Positions 58,501 through 62,815 of a DNA stretch of 64,000 bases are shown here, in pieces. The position numbers were made by a program, and so were the translations under genes. The notes beneath the pieces are model-generated. The model had not been told where the DNA came from. It was given only the letters and a program-made list of their open reading frames with translations, and did no database searches. Numbering within the stretch: position 1 is the first letter of the stretch; every line of letters begins with the position of its first letter. The stretch spans positions 11,098,001-11,162,000 of the forward strand of contig NC_083714.1 of assembly GCF_033118175.1 (NCBI RefSeq). Reading direction: 5' to 3'. Source of the stretch: Dama dama (taxonomy: Eukaryota > Chordata > Mammalia > Artiodactyla > Cervidae).

Positions 58501-59331
58501 TTTTAAAAAGATGCAGAAACTAACGGTGCAGGAGAGCATCATACCTGTAAGAATTTAAATGCACCGCCCTATTCCAGTGATTATTCTACTTGCAAAATGA
58601 ATACAAAATTAATTTGATAAGGAGCCTTAAAAAAGGTTTCGTGTACCGTCAGTAATCGATTGCAAGCGCAGGCTTTCAACAAAGATCAGCCACGCTAAAG
58701 CTGCCATTTCCTGCAGAACCGGTAGGGGGAACTGCTCGCAGCGATGCCTTTCTTTTCTTACAATAGATGGATACGGGCTTGGTACTTTGCTTCCAAATTT
58801 GTAGAAACAAAGTATCACTTGCTTACTTTCAGGTCTGAAAGTACTACACGGTCTCTCAGCCCGAAAAAGTCCGCTATAAACACAAACACTGCACATAAAC
58901 GCGCCCACCCTGAGCCCATTTCTGAGCAGGGAGAGGAGGTCCGGCGGGACAGGAAGGATCTGGCCCGGGTTTCTACGGCCCAGACTGGTTTCATCAATCG
59001 GTCAAGACCCTTTTACCTGAGTGGGTCGGTCTGAAACAGGAAGGAGCCACAGCATCTGTCCCGGGGCCAGCGCCGTTGCCTAGGTGCCTGTGCCAGGAGG
59101 GCATCCCTACGGGGACCGGCAACGGCGGCGGCCCTTCCTGAACTTCGCCCTACAGGCCTGTCTAGCCCGTCTCCCCTTCTCCCTCCTCCTCTGTCTTCCC
59201 GCTCACACGAAACCCTCTCCCCAGAACGTGACATACCCCAAAGCCAAAGTAACAAAAGCCATTTGAAAAGTCAAAAGGTAGAACAGAGCGCCCTTCGCCG
59301 TCTGTTCTCAGACAATCCCTTACCTCTTCAT
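15581..59331 (-). CDS. RBM41: RBM41, RNA-binding motif protein 41 (5' five coding exons; 3' end outside window)
   Basis: Five exons join without frame break into 309 codons: 59324-59331, 56315-56431, 55561-55753, 54891-55095 and 15581-15984. The translation matches what I know of mammalian RBM41 almost residue for residue (e.g. VNSCVKSDEHVLEELETEG, LRELGLNETEILIWKSHV, RRILC-type LPQRFAKSKQLTRREMEIEN, MFSSYNPGEPNK). The family protein is about 413 residues with one C-terminal RRM; that RRM, beginning just after the last residues seen here, is absent from the window. RBM41 is a nuclear paralogue of the RNPC3 (U11/U12-65K) RRM and is known to bind U12 and U6atac snRNA of the minor spliceosome. 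The part seen is charged and mostly helical-looking, without another recognised domain. All five donors are GT and four acceptors AG (U2-type). In human the gene is on Xq22, hence the X inference. Start chosen because ATGAAGAG joins exon 2 to give M-K-R-V-N-S. Confidence 0.95.
15985..16654. other. RBM41 intron 4 start, with (AC)n microsatellite
   Basis: Intronic DNA just downstream of exon 5's acceptor side. A (CA/AC) tract of about 44 bp is at 16440-16483. Otherwise unassigned. Confidence 0.6.
16655..16845 (+). mobile_element. Palindromic MER-class DNA transposon
   Basis: ccatgtggccactagccaca on the left and the near-inverse cacatgtggctactagatgt on the right, with ttgtattggatattgctgat at the end, form the imperfect inverted repeat of a small MER element. 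Subfamily not determined. Confidence 0.5.
16846..18373 (-). mobile_element. Ancient L1M-type sequence, antisense, interrupted by Bov-tA
   Basis: Same old family as at 5-6 kb (acataatgttcagtggtccc, actggctcctgttagtgtga, ttcatcttgcatatttccta). Bov-tA at 17420-17640 splits it; 18020-18370 is only loosely assignable. Confidence 0.4.
17420..17640 (-). mobile_element. Bov-tA SINE, antisense
   Basis: Reverse Bov-tA: ttgcttcagttgtgtccaac through cactggggaagccc-like end gagctactggggaagccc. Perfect 11-bp target duplication taggatcagtg at 17409-17419 and 17641-17651. Confidence 0.95.
18374..18690 (+). mobile_element. Bov-tA compound SINE (two tRNA-derived units)
   Basis: Two tRNA-like heads (cttccttcatagctcagttg; cttgccttgtggcttaggtg), each followed by a BovA body ending ccactccagtattct. 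Flanks taaaatgaaaac and taaagtgaaaac fit a target duplication. Confidence 0.9.
18691..18889. other. Unassigned intron DNA with short CA/GT tract
   Basis: No gene. A short acacac/gtgtgt tract at about 18850-18885 precedes the next SINE. Confidence 0.4.
18890..19011 (-). mobile_element. Bov-tA/BovA SINE fragment, antisense
   Basis: ttggtcagtcatgtccaact, gcccatcaggctcctctgtc and gtaggttgccatttcctt: the BovA body without a tRNA head, ending at a (TA)n microsatellite. Confidence 0.88.
19012..19062. repeat. (TA)n microsatellite, about 51 bp
   Basis: Uninterrupted alternating at/ta dinucleotides directly after the SINE fragment; probably length-polymorphic. Confidence 0.97.
19063..19480 (-). mobile_element. 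Old L1 3' UTR/ORF2 fragment, antisense
   Basis: gttgcacagtacttcactgt, ctactgtgaataatgccctg and attctgcatttccaccagca are antisense L1 C-terminal phrases. Confidence 0.6.
19481..20125 (+). mobile_element. Old L1 fragment, sense
   Basis: L1 ORF2 C-terminal phrases (ttaaaagcttctgttcatta, cagaatggggaaagatattt, caatcccactcctacatata). Confidence 0.7.
20126..20505 (-). mobile_element. L2 LINE fragment, antisense
   Basis: Old L2-like text: ttattcagtggccattctga, ttccaggttcttgggaaaca, tctcattgagaaggtaacatttgag. No coding capacity; the 71-residue frame through it is incidental. Confidence 0.5.
21705..22120 (+). mobile_element. MLT1-type (ERVL-MaLR) solo LTR
   Basis: caaagatgtctgcaacctgc, ggtccttacaagaaggagga, cctctagaactgtaagagaa and the end taagctgttgaatttatggt match the layout of an MLT1 LTR, with its polyadenylation region before the terminus. 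Inserted in old L1. Confidence 0.65.
22634..22853 (+). mobile_element. Bov-tA SINE
   Basis: cttccctggtggctcagtca, gcaggagacccaggttcaat (B-box), body to gtgactaaaccacca. Flanks tttctacaaaaa and tttctgcaaaag look like the target duplication. Confidence 0.93.
23323..25117 (+). mobile_element. Young bovine L1, 5'-truncated, disrupted by the SNRPE retrocopy
   Basis: ORF2 end (ggacctgattaaacttaaaa, aataaatgctggggagggtg, ctcctaggcatataccctga) and 3' UTR to an A-rich tail at 25075-25117. A perfect 15-bp target duplication ctgggtaaaagattt flanks it (23308-23322, 25118-25132). The SNRPE copy occupies 23921-24426. Confidence 0.93.
23921..24426 (+). pseudogene. SNRPE: Processed retrocopy of SNRPE (Sm protein E) with open reading frame
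   Basis: An intronless copy of small nuclear ribonucleoprotein E: short 5' UTR, ATG at 23975, 92 codons to the stop at 24251-24253, 3' UTR with AATAAA-like attgacaataaatg at 24379-24391, then an A/CAA-rich tail. The product (MAYWGQGQKVQKVMVQPINL...) is the full Sm-fold length, with the Sm1 and Sm2 regions intact. Compared with the human protein as I know it, there are Arg-to-Trp changes near residues 4 and 30 and Arg-to-Gln near residue 76, all CpG-type transitions, plus one Val/Ile change. It is flanked by imperfect target duplications (aaaacaaccatatg at 23907-23920; aacaaccatatg at 24427-24438) and sits in a young L1. SNRPE is a core snRNP protein; this copy is antisense to RBM41, has no evident promoter, and is probably silent. 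Confidence 0.92.
25118..25917 (+). mobile_element. Old L1M, right part: ORF2 end and 3' UTR
   Basis: Continues the copy left at 23307 (cgacatttc-type text gaatagacatttcatcaaaa, agcattgttcataatagccc) into a 3' UTR ending near 25915. Confidence 0.7.
25918..27562 (+). mobile_element. BovB (RTE) LINE, 5'-truncated, with Bov-A2 inserted
   Basis: Starts in the BovB linker before the RT (cagaagaactatatgaaaaa, ctagagccagacatcctaga) and runs to the 3' end near 27560 (gactaaacaacaaca). Part of the RT including the YADD region is missing between about 26510 and 26540, next to the SINE. Frames are broken by stops and indels (e.g. TAG at 26294-26296). Confidence 0.92.
26550..26824 (+). mobile_element. 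Bov-A2 SINE
   Basis: Dimeric BovA with (agc) tail. Perfect 13-bp target duplication aagggcctcttga at 26537-26549 and 26825-26837. Confidence 0.95.
27563..28721 (+). mobile_element. Old L1/HAL1-like fragment, sense, with (GT)n tract
   Basis: gaaactcaatcaaaatcaca, acatttccatgaaaaagcaa and caagacataaaaaagctaaa are L1 ORF2-type phrases. A GT/GC microsatellite with cgcgcg at 27771-27826 interrupts it. 28530-28720 is unassigned. Confidence 0.6.
28722..29107. repeat. Foldback of two L1 3' ends (about 163-bp arms, 59-bp loop)
   Basis: Left arm 28722-28884 reads antisense L1 3' UTR (ttttgtattggagtatagcc, ttccctgtgctgc); right arm 28944-29107 reads it sense (tagcacagggaactctgctc, tatgctccaatataaaattt). 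The arms pair with moderate mismatches. Confidence 0.88.
29108..30180 (+). mobile_element. Old L1M 3' region, sense
   Basis: ctgaatggtcaataaatgtc, cgaaaaatatcaatgtcctg, and later L1-like text accccagaaactcctgcaca. Decayed throughout. Confidence 0.55.
30183..30578 (+). mobile_element. 5' LTR of the MLT1-type element
   Basis: tgtaatcttatttggaaata, gtcctttaagaagaccatgt, ctccagaactgtcaaagaat (AATAAA at 30510), taagccatccagtttgtggt and the end ctgggaaactaacacc. Confidence 0.75.
30979..34256 (-). mobile_element. Nearly full-length BovB (RTE) LINE, antisense, decayed ORF
   Basis: Length about 3.28 kb, close to full BovB. From its 5' end (34256): untranslated lead, then apurinic-type endonuclease pieces (33568-33143, with IIGDWNAKVGSQETPGV), a linker (33070-32795), RT fingers/palm (32782-31961, ILKDDAVNVLHAICQQIWK) and the second RT frame (32012-31392) with the catalytic YADD. 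At least three frame breaks (near 33.1, 32.79 and 31.98 kb) disable it. 3' end is the (cagtt) repeat at 30979-30995. Inserted in MaLR internal sequence. Confidence 0.93.
35225..35872 (+). mobile_element. 3' LTR of the MLT1-type element, split by Bov-tA
   Basis: gggttgaatagtgaaacctc through ctttattcagaaataggggg, interrupted at about 35400-35612, then cttctagccaccatgagagg and taagccactagatttgttat to gttaggaaactaacag. Confidence 0.75.
35400..35614 (+). mobile_element. Bov-tA SINE in the MLT1-type 3' LTR
   Basis: cttcccagctggttcacaga, ggtttgatccctgggttggg (B-box region), BovA body to gtgactgagcactaagca. Confidence 0.92.
35873..38620 (+). mobile_element. Old L1M 3' end, sense, interrupted by the SHB retrocopy
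   Basis: Left part 35873-36134 (tcaatgaatctcaaaaacat, gtgtatggttacagttatct) and right part from 38066 (gtgttaggtcacacagatgc) flow together when the SHB insertion is removed. Text right of about 38150 is only weakly assignable. Confidence 0.5.
36149..38051 (-). pseudogene. SHB: Processed retrocopy of SHB (SH2 domain adaptor protein B), disabled
   Basis: A full intronless SHB mRNA copy: GC-rich 5' UTR, ATG at 37931-37929 (MAKWLNKYFNLGNSKTK), ancestral stop at 36406-36404, short 3' UTR and poly(A) at 36159-36149. The span ATG-stop is 1528 nt, two short of the 1530 expected for the 509-residue human protein. A TAA at 37619-37617 ends the frame after codon 104, just before the conserved AMCRLDYC. 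A 2-nt deletion near 36545-36555 shifts frame inside the C-terminal SH2 domain (SH2 from IWYHGAISRGDAENLL at about 36708 to the end). SHB is a cytoplasmic adaptor linking receptor tyrosine kinases to signalling; this copy cannot make the whole protein. Target duplication: gacggtaacctttt (36135-36148) and gatggtaacctttt (38052-38065), differing at one CpG. It lies in the same orientation as RBM41, in intron 4. Confidence 0.94.
38621..39757. other. Intron 4 stretch without confident feature
   Basis: AG-rich, gene-less DNA. Phrases such as attgtttcctttgaaatagg hint at a very old L2-type LINE but not enough to call. No ORF of note. Confidence 0.4.
39758..39998 (+). mobile_element. MIR SINE
   Basis: Recognisable along most of its length: tcaagagcacagactttcat, ttctagcctggttatttaat, ttcattatctgtaatataga, gtaaggtttaaatgagttaa and taagccctcaaaattattag, in MIR order. 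Confidence 0.85.
39999..40856 (+). mobile_element. Old L1 fragments, sense, with Bov-tA inserted
   Basis: ORF1-end-like text (cacaatcataatcaaactgc) then ORF2-end text (ggcaaccc-free L1 phrases tatatcttctagaagaacac). Bov-tA at 40396-40623 divides it. Confidence 0.6.
40396..40623 (+). mobile_element. Bov-tA SINE with CA-rich tail
   Basis: aggcttcccaggtgactcag, gtgggttcgatccctgggtt (B box), body to gacacaactgagcatgtaca and a (CA)n tail. Target duplication aaccttacacc at 40385-40395 and 40624-40634. Confidence 0.95.
40857..43345 (+). mobile_element. Old L1M 5' UTR segment, interrupted by BovB
   Basis: aaaatggcagagttaagaat, aactctgaaaattaatcaaa and gggaaacatctattgaagaa, continuing after the BovB (42765 on) to ttggagttccttcaaagccc and beyond. 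A paralogous stretch starts at 43765, so two 5' UTR copies lie about 3 kb apart. Confidence 0.55.
41070..42753 (-). mobile_element. BovB (RTE) LINE, 5'-truncated, with 411-codon RT frame
   Basis: Perfect 11-bp target duplication cccaggtctgt (41059-41069, 42754-42764). The minus-strand frame 42321-41086 encodes most of the reverse transcriptase palm/thumb: FIDYTKAFDYVDHNKLWK, CILSPCLFNLYAEYIMRN, NNLRYADDTTLMAESEG (YADD at residues 157-160 of that frame) and the C-terminal REAWRAAIHGVTKSRTRLSD. One frame break near 42320-42370 separates it from the upstream RT part (frame 42866-42321, itself joined to flanking DNA). No endonuclease, so not autonomous. Confidence 0.95.
43346..43764 (+). mobile_element. 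Old L1 3' UTR fragment, sense
   Basis: ttccatttataggaaatgtc, ggggtgatgaaaatgttcta, tttaaaatgaattttatggt: a typical L1M 3' end. Confidence 0.65.
44091..45193 (+). mobile_element. BovB (RTE) LINE 3' fragment, sense
   Basis: Starts in the RT (ctgctttattgactacatca), includes the palm motif region with YTDD in place of YADD (NNLRYTDDTTLKAESEEEL, about 44398-44450), and runs to the 3' end (gactgagtgactgaattaaa). Several frame breaks. Confidence 0.93.
45868..46096 (+). mobile_element. MER2/Tigger-type DNA transposon
   Basis: Left end cagtagactcttgaacaaca and right end tatgttgttcaagagtcatctg are inverted copies; the interior (ctatagatgtgaaaccatgg, atggatttttgactgcttgg) fits the family. Inserted in L1. 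Confidence 0.8.
46462..46506. repeat. (CA)n microsatellite, about 45 bp
   Basis: Pure CA dinucleotides from 46462 to 46506; likely polymorphic. Confidence 0.97.
46786..47172 (+). mobile_element. MLT1A-like (ERVL-MaLR) solo LTR
   Basis: gggactgaatatttgtgccc, gaattcatatgttgaatccc, gccctcatgtatgtgattaa, agcctctagaactatgagaa, caagtcacccagtttggtac and the end tagcagcctgagatgaca follow the MLT1A order. Confidence 0.8.
48836..49654 (-). mobile_element. Mosaic of old L1 fragments, antisense
   Basis: ttgagccagcttttggtttt and taatgtcccttgcaacttct are antisense ORF2; 49060-49270 (gcaaaattgaggggaagttg) is the ancient family also seen at 3.0 kb. Confidence 0.5.
49655..51605 (+). mobile_element. Old L1M, ORF2 end and 3' UTR, sense
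   Basis: agactcaaaa-type ORF2 text, ggtactaacataaagacaga, tagatgaatagattaacaaa, and 3' UTR to tttaccacaataaaagagag. A CHR SINE (50174-50294) is inserted. Confidence 0.7.
50174..50294 (+). mobile_element. CHR-type tRNA-derived SINE
   Basis: gggaattccctggcagtcca, ggattcgatccctggtaagg (B box), catgtggcaaggccagaaaa. Flanks gaaatagaaaaa and gaaatcgaaaaa form the target duplication. Confidence 0.92.
51606..52610 (+). mobile_element. Old L1M, ORF2 end and 3' UTR, sense (second copy)
   Basis: Restarts ORF2 C-terminal text (acactgttaagagaatgaaa, ccatatgacccagtaatccc) and ends in 3' UTR (cacagaattgtacacacacc). It follows the previous L1 tail directly. Confidence 0.7.
52611..53290. other. Intron 4, no feature recognised
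   Basis: AT-rich, no repeat or gene assigned. Confidence 0.45.
53291..54835 (+). mobile_element. L2 LINE fragments, sense
   Basis: Degenerate L2: catcatctttcctcaaaatt, gggttatctttgacacaggc, cttcacaatctagcctcacc, aatgccctcttcccactatt, ccctcagcattttattcaca, ending in the 3' UTR-like ctcaagagtagtgatagttc. All frames broken. Confidence 0.65.
54891..55095 (-). CDS. RBM41: RBM41 exon 4 (205 nt, codons 107-175)
   Basis: Acceptor (atttcag) ends at 55096; donor gtatgt starts at 54890. It encodes RTRLRATPEAIQNRLQDIEE through SFLKALYYQ plus one base of an Asp codon. The residues EAIQNRLQDIEERISERQRI have a coiled-coil-like heptad character. Intron 3 (55096-55560, 465 bp) contains a CHR-type SINE. Confidence 0.94.
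55236..55400 (+). mobile_element. CHR-type tRNA-derived SINE in RBM41 intron 3
   Basis: gggattccctggtggtccag, aggttcaatccctggttggg (B box), A-rich tail. Perfect 12-bp target duplication aagtcaaggagc at 55224-55235 and 55401-55412. Antisense to RBM41, 140 bp from exon 4's acceptor. Confidence 0.95.
55561..55753 (-). CDS. RBM41: RBM41 exon 3 (193 nt, codons 42-106)
   Basis: Acceptor tttgcag ends at 55754; donor gtgagt starts at 55560. It encodes CVSKKESFAPGTMYKPFG through LNETEILIWKSHVSGEK and ends in phase 0. Intron 2 (55754-56314) is 561 bp and holds no recognised mobile element except the start of an L2 stretch. Confidence 0.94.
55935..57770 (-). mobile_element. L2 LINE fragments, antisense, flanking RBM41 exon 2
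   Basis: Reverse L2 text: tgagcacttactatgcatca, ttaagaagcttgcaatttat, agactgtgaacggccttaaa, aggatctggagttgtgagag. A purine-rich GA/GAA tract lies at about 56740-56830. Exon 2 (56315-56431) sits between L2 pieces. Confidence 0.55.
56315..56431 (-). CDS. RBM41: RBM41 exon 2 (117 nt, codons 3-42)
   Basis: Acceptor (ctattccag) ends at 56432; donor gtaggt starts at 56314. It encodes VNSCVKSDEHVLEELETEG and on to SIE. The exon ends two bases into a Glu codon (GA) that is completed by the first A of exon 3. Reading three bases further would give an apparent TAG, but that lies past the donor. Confidence 0.93.
57771..58639. other. RBM41 intron 1, unassigned
   Basis: AT-rich with A-runs; no gene and no confident repeat call. 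Confidence 0.45.
59324..59331 (-). CDS. RBM41: RBM41 coding exon 1 (8 nt: ATGAAGAG)
   Basis: The start codon is at 59331-59329, followed by AAG AG and the donor gtaagg at 59323-59318. It carries codons 1, 2 and two bases of codon 3; exon 2 supplies the third base. The exon continues upstream as 5' UTR to an unseen start site, probably within 59340-59460. Such a tiny coding part is easy for gene finders to miss. Confidence 0.88.
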
Positions 59332-59339
59332 GTTTCCAC

Positions 59340-59475
59340 AGGCCCCTAGATCTAACTTGGGTAAAACAGGCCGCGGACTTCAAGTCCCAGAACTCTACGC
59401 GGCCGACTCGAAGGGGATTGTGGTGGAGCGCGGTGCTCTGGGAATTGTAGTCTTGCGGAGCTACAAATCGAAAGC
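59340..59475 (-). promoter_or_regulatory. RBM41 proximal promoter with two ZNF143/Staf-like sites
   Basis: Just upstream of exon 1 the DNA is CpG-rich and TATA-less. On the minus strand 59451-59436 reads ACTACAATTCCCAGAG, a close match to the ZNF143 (Staf) consensus ACTACAANTCCCAGAA. On the plus strand 59377-59393 reads ACTTCAAGTCCCAGAAC, one base off the same core. The sites are inverted, about 45 bp apart. ZNF143 sites are typical of constitutive promoters and snRNA genes; binding here is inference. Confidence 0.65.
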
Positions 59476-59584
59476 CCGTACTGAGCAAACGGTATATTGT
59501 AAATTGCCCGAATAGTTCTATTGGATTTCTCGTATAGGTTAAATATAACACCCAAAATATCCAGCTCATAAACCTAGGAGTCGC

Positions 59585-59860
59585 CTTTGACTTCTTAACT
59601 CTCTCATCCAGTATCACCAGATCCTGGCCCTTCTAATTTTCCTTGATTGTGTCCCTATCAACCCTGCTTCTGCTTTCAAGGACTTCTTATCCCACATCCT
59701 GCCTACTTGCTATTTCCAGTCGAATCTCTGGTCCACCCTCTGCAGTGTAGTCAGAGTGATCAGAGAGTGACCACATCACTAGCACCAATGGTTCTCCTCT
59801 ATCTCTAACAGAGGCTTACAAGACATTGTACTTCCTGACAATCAGACAACCACATATATT
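59585..59860 (+). mobile_element. L2 LINE fragment, sense
   Basis: gacttcttaactctctcatc, tctttcaagg-type text ttcaaggacttcttatccca and tcagagtgatcagagagtga are degenerate L2 3' phrases. Confidence 0.55.
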
Positions 59861-59964
59861 CAAGCCCATGAATGTTTTTATTGATAATTAAGATGACTCA
59901 AGAGACTGATAGAGCATACTAGTTAAGATAATAGGCTCCTAGTTTCTAGAAATGGAAATACATA

Positions 59965-60104
59965 TATCCTTAGTGGTGGTGGTTTAGCTGCTGAGTCGTG
60001 TCAAATTCTTGCACTATGGACTGTACCCTGCCAGGCTCCTCTCCGTGGGATTTTCCAGGCAAGAATACTGGAGTGGGTTGCCATTTCCTTCTCCACTATG
60101 TCCT
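59965..60104 (-). mobile_element. Bov-tA/BovA SINE fragment, antisense
   Basis: tttagctgctgagtcgtgtc, cctgccaggctcctctccgt, gaatactggagtgggttgcc; no tRNA head. Flanking tatatccttag and tatgtccttaag fit a target duplication. Confidence 0.88.
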
Positions 60105-60240
60105 TAAGTATATGAAAAGAAAAGCGTTTAATCTCACTCATAAGTGACTTGTAAATTTCAAAGTACATGGACTATAAAATATCTGACCTCTATACCTCCA
60201 AATTGTCGAGGTCACCAAACCATTAAAAGTCCTTGTCACA

Positions 60241-62242
60241 CTTATAATCCTGTTGTGTTTTAAAACCCTTTTGATGTTGTTTTGACAAAACTTCCCAAAT
60301 CAAATTATAATAAAGTTTCTTTGACCTCTAGCTAAACTTTGGGATGCTTCAAAGGGCCTTTGAAACATCCCAAGGAAACATTAAACGCATTAGGTTCACT
60401 TGGTATGTTAAATTACAATGGGAAGTGTTATCAAATGAGTAATAGATCTTCTTAGGTTATATTTTATGGTAAATGATATTCTAGATATTATATGAAATTT
60501 TGATGTGTCCTGGTATAAAGTATTATGGTCATAATTCTAGTTATTATCTGAAAGTGTGGCATGTCACAGCAGTAACCTAGGTGCCTTAAATGTGGCTTCT
60601 TAAGTCTTTTTGTTATTATAGATAGTTATGATTTCACTTTGATGCCATTGCAAAAACGCCTCCCCTTCAAGAAGATTTATAAAAAGGACTTTTGGATAAA
60701 TGCAAGTAATTCTAATGGCTTCACAAAGCTGTTAACAAAAAGGATTAGTTACAGGGGAACTGAGTGAACTGGTAGATATGGTTAGGGTTTTTGTGGTTTC
60801 TATATAAAGAAAATTACTGGTTTAAATGTGTTTCCCAGGGGTAAGGAAAATCTGCCCCTTAAACTAATTAATCATTGTTCTAATTTAGTCTTTGTTTCCC
60901 AATTGTTTGTGCCCTGTGCCTCCTTGATGCACTGTCATTGTCAATGTCACTAACTGCATTACTTATATCCTGTCTAATTTATAAGATTGTTGTCTCTTAC
61001 AATACCCAGGGTGTAACCAGGCCTTGAACAAAACTTACATGGCTAAAAACATAACATAAAAATCATTATAATAGTGTAATTCTAAATATGGGAAGAAGCA
61101 ATGGGAGGGAAAATGTCTCCTGGATCATAATCAGGCACATGATCCAGAGAATCTTTCCTTATTGATGGGGGTCAATCCAAAATTTAGCAACTAGAGTGGC
61201 ATATCAAAGAATTTTTTTCCTGATCTGGGATGAGCCTTCCAGTGCCGTGGGACCAGATTTGATCATGAACTGTCTCCCAAATACTGGTCAAATTCCTGAC
61301 CAAGAGGGGAGGAGCTGAGAAATGGAGTATTTCCTGCCATATCAGTCATCCGCAATTGGAATCTTCCAACATGAGCCAGTGAGCCCTGAGGAAACTCACG
61401 AAGGAGATACCTGCCATCTAGCAGTCATCAGCCTTGCAGCCATCCTTATGGTGAGCCTTGAGGAAACTCAGCCTGTGAGAACACAGGATTAACTGCCTCA
61501 GATACCTGGCTGATTCATATCAATGTATGACAAAACCCACTGGAAAAAAAAAATAATAAAAAAAAAAAAAAAAAAAAGAATATAGCCAAAAGAAATATTA
61601 AAAAAAAAAAAAAAAGAAATAATTTTAAAGAGCCCTGACTCTTGCATCTTCCCATACATAGAAAATCCCTAAATTCCTAAACTTAAGAACTTCCTCTGGG
61701 TTTGAAGTTCAGTATTCTGCAGATATAAAGTGGACATTTTCCAAAGAGGAACGAAGAAAGACAAATCTCAACATCTGGGACACTGGCAACTGGCACGGAT
61801 GGCCACAAACACTTCTCAAAAGACCCATCTGATAAAGCTGTTAGAAAGTCGTCACCCTCTTTTTTTTCCAAGATTGTTGAAGGGACATTGATAGTGGGAA
61901 ATATTGCAGGGAAGAGCCAATTCTGACTCCATGATGGATCTGTTTCTTTGACTTTAACCTTTGTCTTACAATGCTTTAGTTATTATAATCCTACATAATG
62001 ACCTGCCTCAGGGAATCCTGCCCCTCTGCCAGAAGAGATGGGAACACATCTCTTCCCTGAGGTTGGCCATTCCAGGAGATACAAGATAATGGTCACTACT
62101 TCCTCAACTCCAACCCCTCTCTATCCTGTACAAGAACCTCACCCAGATGTGCAGCAAGGTGGTTATTTTGAGATTTGAGTCTGCCATCTTCTAGATCTGT
62201 TGACTTTCACAATAAAAGTCATATTCCTTGCCTCAAAAAAAA
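60241..62242 (+). mobile_element. Poly(A)-tailed 2.0-kb retrocopy, probably of an endogenous-retrovirus-like transcript
   Basis: A perfect 16-bp direct repeat aaaagtccttgtcaca (60225-60240; 62243-62258) flanks it; the left site reads tt/aaaa, the L1 endonuclease preference. It ends with AATAAA at 62211-62216, cttgcctc and a poly(A) run from 62235. The last part (about 61860-62234: caattctgactccatgatgg, ttccctgaggttggccattc, ttcacaataaaagtcatatt) looks like the U3-R region of a ruminant LTR, stopping where R would be polyadenylated. The 5' 1.3 kb is AT-rich and unidentified; there is no long ORF. Two internal A-runs (61543-61580, 61600-61616) may be older tails. ERV identity is tentative, retrotransposition is well supported. 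Confidence 0.65.
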
Positions 62243-62258
62243 AAAAGTCCTTGTCACA

Positions 62259-62604
62259 GCTAAAGGAATCAAAGGGACATGATAATTAAATGTAATGTGG
62301 TATCCTGGATGGGATTCTGGAACAGAAAAAGGGCCCTAAAGAAAAAATAAGGAAATATGCACAAACTATGCACTTTAGTTAATAGTAAGTTTCATTAGCT
62401 GTGACAAATATACCAGTTATATATGATGTAAACACTAAAACTAAGTGGAGGAATACAGAATTCTGTACTAGGCAACCTATCTTGTGTGTGTTTGCTTATA
62501 TATGCAGTAGAATACCTTGTGGAAAAGGAAGACATACTTCCTATCCTGAGAATTTCTAAAAGATGAGACTGCCATGGCAAGCACTAGAGTTATCCAAAAC
62601 CTGG
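62259..62604. other. Intergenic stretch, no feature recognised
   Basis: Nothing assignable between the retrocopy and the next SINE. Confidence 0.45.
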
Positions 62605-62815
62605 CCTTGTGTATTAGTTGCTCAGTCATGTCCAACTCTTTGTGACTCCATGGACTGTAGCCTGCCAGGCTCCTATATCCATGGGATTCTTCAACTAAGA
62701 ATACTGGAGTGGGTAGCCATTCCCTTCTCCAGGGGATATTCTTGTCCCAGGGATCAAATCCAGGGCTCCTGCATTACAGGCAGATTCTTTACTGCTGTCT
62801 GATCCACCAAGCAAA
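62605..62815 (-). mobile_element. Bov-tA SINE, antisense
   Basis: gtattagttgctcagtcatg, ctgtagcctgccaggctcct, then the reverse tRNA head (ccagggatcaaatccagggc, gcaggcag-type ttacaggcagattctttact). Confidence 0.92.

Larger units (their letters stand above)
58640..59475. promoter_or_regulatory. CpG-rich region spanning the RBM41 start
   Basis: GC and CpG rise sharply over about 58.65-59.47 kb (densest 58.9-59.45 kb) against AT-rich flanks, and no repeat is recognisable in it. It overlaps exon 1 and the 5' part of intron 1, as expected for a housekeeping CpG-island promoter. Short open frames on both strands here are by-products of GC content. Confidence 0.7.

Noticed and set aside
59162..59617. 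151-codon minus-strand frame across the RBM41 promoter
   Set aside because: Runs through exon 1, its donor and the promoter in a different frame; product of CpG-rich composition.
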